Source of the DNA: Taenia hydatigena
Lineage: Eukaryota; Platyhelminthes; Cestoda; Cyclophyllidea; Taeniidae
Length of the DNA stretch: 64,000 bases
NCBI GenBank assembly: GCA_036345935.2
Contig: JADWOT020000007.1
Location: 8,368,163-8,432,162, forward strand
Direction: 5' to 3'
In this document: positions 62,181-64,000 of the stretch, one piece after another
How positions within the stretch are numbered: position 1 is the first letter of the stretch
Layout of the letters: each line of letters starts with the position of its first letter
The notes under the pieces: generated by a model
The model's database searches: none
Seen by the model: only the letters and a program-made list of their open reading frames with translations
What the model was told of the DNA's origin: nothing
Program-made: the position numbers and the translations under genes

Positions 62181-63109
62181 TTAAGCGTAGTAAGCTCTAC
62201 TCCATATGACATGGAGACAAGCCCAGCGAATTATCTCTGCATAATTGATCATAAATTTATTCTGTCGCCTGTTACACCAAATGCGCCATCTACGAGGAAA
62301 CTTGGAGAAAGGGGGGAAGTGAAAGCCACCCAAGGCTTGGAACGTCTTCTGCATGCAGTCCACATTTGGAAAAGGATGTATCATTTCCCACATCATGCCA
62401 ATCACAGCAAGTGTTTGCTCAGGTTTAATAATATCACCTAGAGCAATTAGGTGTCCACAATTCCGACTTCCCATATCCGAGTAATCAAGGTATAGAATGA
62501 CGCAGTCATAATCGCTGAGCCGCATCCTTTGACCTTCTTCTGCATCCATTTCGCACCATTCACATGTGTTCACTAAAGTGCTACCTGTTGCCCTCAAATA
62601 TTGATTCCACTGACTTGAGAAGTACGGGATATCCGATGCCACGTCCAGCCAGAGACGAGTCGAGGGAGAATTATGTAATACTTGCAAATCGCATTTGTAT
62701 CGTCTTACTACATACGGTGGTTTTCTTGTACAGCGACATGGTGTGGTGATCGCACAGGTAATGGGAGCTTGTGAATCAGCGGGAAACTCTTTCGACGCAA
62801 GTTCACGAAAGAATTCCTCTACTTTGTTGTAATAACCGATTGCTTCAGGCAAAATATAGGGACTGGTTCGGAAGATTTCATCAAAGAGCATGAAACAGAG
62901 GTCCTCATCCACCCATTTCATGTAATTTACACTGTCATTGCTACCAGGAACTTGAGTCGGAGGGCCTTGATTTGGTGGTGGATTAGCTGGTCCCTCCTAA
63001 AAAGTGTAGTTAAAGGTGACTTTCAGTGACATTCGTAGAGGGTATACGTGTCAAAGAAATGGTAAATTCTCACAGCGGATGAAGGATAAATCAAACCTAC
63101 CCGAGACAT
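62181..63109 (-). CDS. Two-exon paralogue of the F-box gene's C-terminal domain
   Basis: Exon 1 is ATG plus two codons (63109-63101, MSR), followed by a donor GTAGGT. The intron is 104 nt (63100-62997) and ends in CACTTTTTAG. Exon 2 runs 62996-62181 without interruption to TAA. The product is about 274 residues. It has a Pro-rich start (EGPANPPPNQGPPTQVPG), then a domain with two Cys-containing segments, and a C-terminal part matching the gene at 30480-31535: YDCVILYLDY against ANCVLYFVDY, EQTLAVIGM against NQTLIVVVAM, RRWRIWCNRR against TNWRLWCLYE, and AEIIRWACLHVIWSRAYY against IEIFRWACLVSIWKRNEY. Both genes share the same tiny first coding exon and phase-0 intron. No F-box is visible here. 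A GTPase-like fold as in FBXO4 is an inference. This is the only apparently intact multi-codon gene in the window. Confidence 0.7.
62997..63100 (-). other. 104-nt intron of the F-box-gene paralogue
   Basis: GTAGGT donor after CGG, CACTTTTTAG acceptor before GAGGGACC. Phase 0, same position as the intron of the 30.5-kb gene. Confidence 0.55.
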
Positions 63110-64000
63110 TACGACGCAAAATCTGGCGCAAACCACCCCAATGAGCTCTACTCAGGTGACAGGAGGTCACCAGCCAGTCCTAATCACTTCCCTTACCCAG
63201 CCAACCGGCAAAGCCTATTAACAAACTAAGATTCTCAAGTGCTATTTAGGCGTGTTTGGAATAATGCGTGAAGTTCCTAGCAGCCAGCTCTGCAGACGAA
63301 CTTACACGCTTATGTATTTCGTTGGCATTATCGTGTTTTTATGGTATCTCTAATGATACTATTAACAGTTTCTGTAGCGTCATAATTAAAGCGCGGCCAA
63401 ATTGAAATACTGATGCACCCTGTGCTATGTGCCTTGGTAAAATCGGCATAAAGATGTGTCATTAATGCAAAATGGATGACATAGGAGACTTTAATCATGG
63501 ATAGGTGGGCATAACATCAAAACGGTGGCCAAACCAACACAGATTTTGAGGTTCGCGCTCCTTTTTCACAACTCTGGTAAACAGGTGACCTTAAACGCGC
63601 CTTGACGTCACTGACCTTGGCTAACCTATACTGACAAGGGCCATTTTAAGGAAGTCGGCTCTGTGCTGATCCAACGTTGCGCCCATGGTAAAATCGTCAT
63701 TTTTCAAAAGGTCTCAAAAGTATGATGAATAGTCTTTAAGGCGGCACTGAAGAGGATAACGGCGCTTTTACGATCTAGACGACTTGAACATGCCTTGAAA
63801 GGGGATAGACTAATTGTTAATGCCGATTTACTAGCAAAGTCTGATTATTTTCCAACTGTATGGAGATGGAGGCGAAGCATCAGCTCAACTGTTTGGGTCA
63901 TCACCCACTTTGAGTCGCTGACCCTGAATTATGAGTGCATGACAAAATTATTGGCATATAATTTAAGATTAAGTAGGCTTGCTTAAAAATCGGGAAGCCC
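63110..64000. other. No gene recognised; upstream side of the 62-kb gene
   Basis: Promoter elements of the minus-strand gene would lie here. None identified. Confidence 0.5.

Noticed and set aside
1..64000. CRISPR arrays, prokaryotic promoters, rRNA genes, full-length transposons
   Set aside because: No regularly spaced identical repeats, no rRNA signatures and no intact transposase, integrase or reverse transcriptase frame were seen.

Overview
The window looks like nuclear DNA of an animal. There are no bacterial-style operons, GC is roughly 40-45% by eye, genes are sparse, exons are short with GT/AG introns (75, 104 and 259 nt where both ends can be placed), and old repeats are common. Intron size, zinc-finger and F-box remnants and the repeat content would suit a parasitic flatworm, but that is a guess; nothing seen here fixes the phylum. 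Most of the 64 kb holds no recognisable gene. Most gene-like pieces that can be recognised are broken by one or more in-frame stops or a frameshift, so the region reads as a gene-poor accumulation zone of decayed duplicates and repeats, or less likely as an imperfect consensus sequence.

Layout. 0-6 kb: a possible decayed coding stretch (411-1205), then nothing recognised. 6.06-6.35 kb: a copy of a sequence that also forms the 5' flank of a small interrupted gene at 23.25 kb. 11.2 kb: a tRNA-like sequence closed by a 10-bp stem. 21.7 kb: first copy of a dispersed repeat (R1). 23-25 kb: the interrupted small gene (+) and a well supported C2H2 zinc-finger/poly-Gln exon (-). 27.3 kb: a two-unit tandem duplication. 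28.6-28.8 kb: a Walker-A-containing fragment (-). 29.5 and 41.6 kb: two copies of a 0.4-kb repeat. 30.5-31.5 kb: an F-box gene with one in-frame TGA (+).

32-37.5 kb: the most striking object, a near-perfect inverted repeat with two arms of about 2,217 bp around a 1,069-bp spacer. The mirror relation holds with a constant coordinate sum of 69464 at every point checked, so no indels separate the arms. Each arm contains R1, a 167-bp module with CRE-like TGACGTCA, and the 3' part of a tRNA-Pro(CGG) gene with its oligo-T terminator but no 5' half. A third copy of the 167-bp module, without the tRNA part, lies at 37986-38152.

37.7 kb: a frameshifted coding fossil. 39.2-39.8 kb: two exons of matching phase with several TQT motifs. 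43.3-44.2 kb: a decayed secreted Thr/Ser-rich (mucin-like) gene with 132-bp repeats (-). 45.4 kb: another R1 copy. 50.0-50.9 kb: two C2H2 zinc-finger gene pieces in inverted orientation. 62.2-63.1 kb: an intact two-exon gene (-) that is a paralogue of the C-terminal part of the 30.5-kb F-box gene.

The genes do not form a pathway. The relations are by duplication: F-box/GTPase-like paralogues at 30.5 and 62.2 kb sharing a tiny first coding exon, zinc-finger pieces at 24 and 50 kb, and repeats linking 6 with 23 kb, 21, 33, 36 and 45 kb, and 29 with 41 kb.
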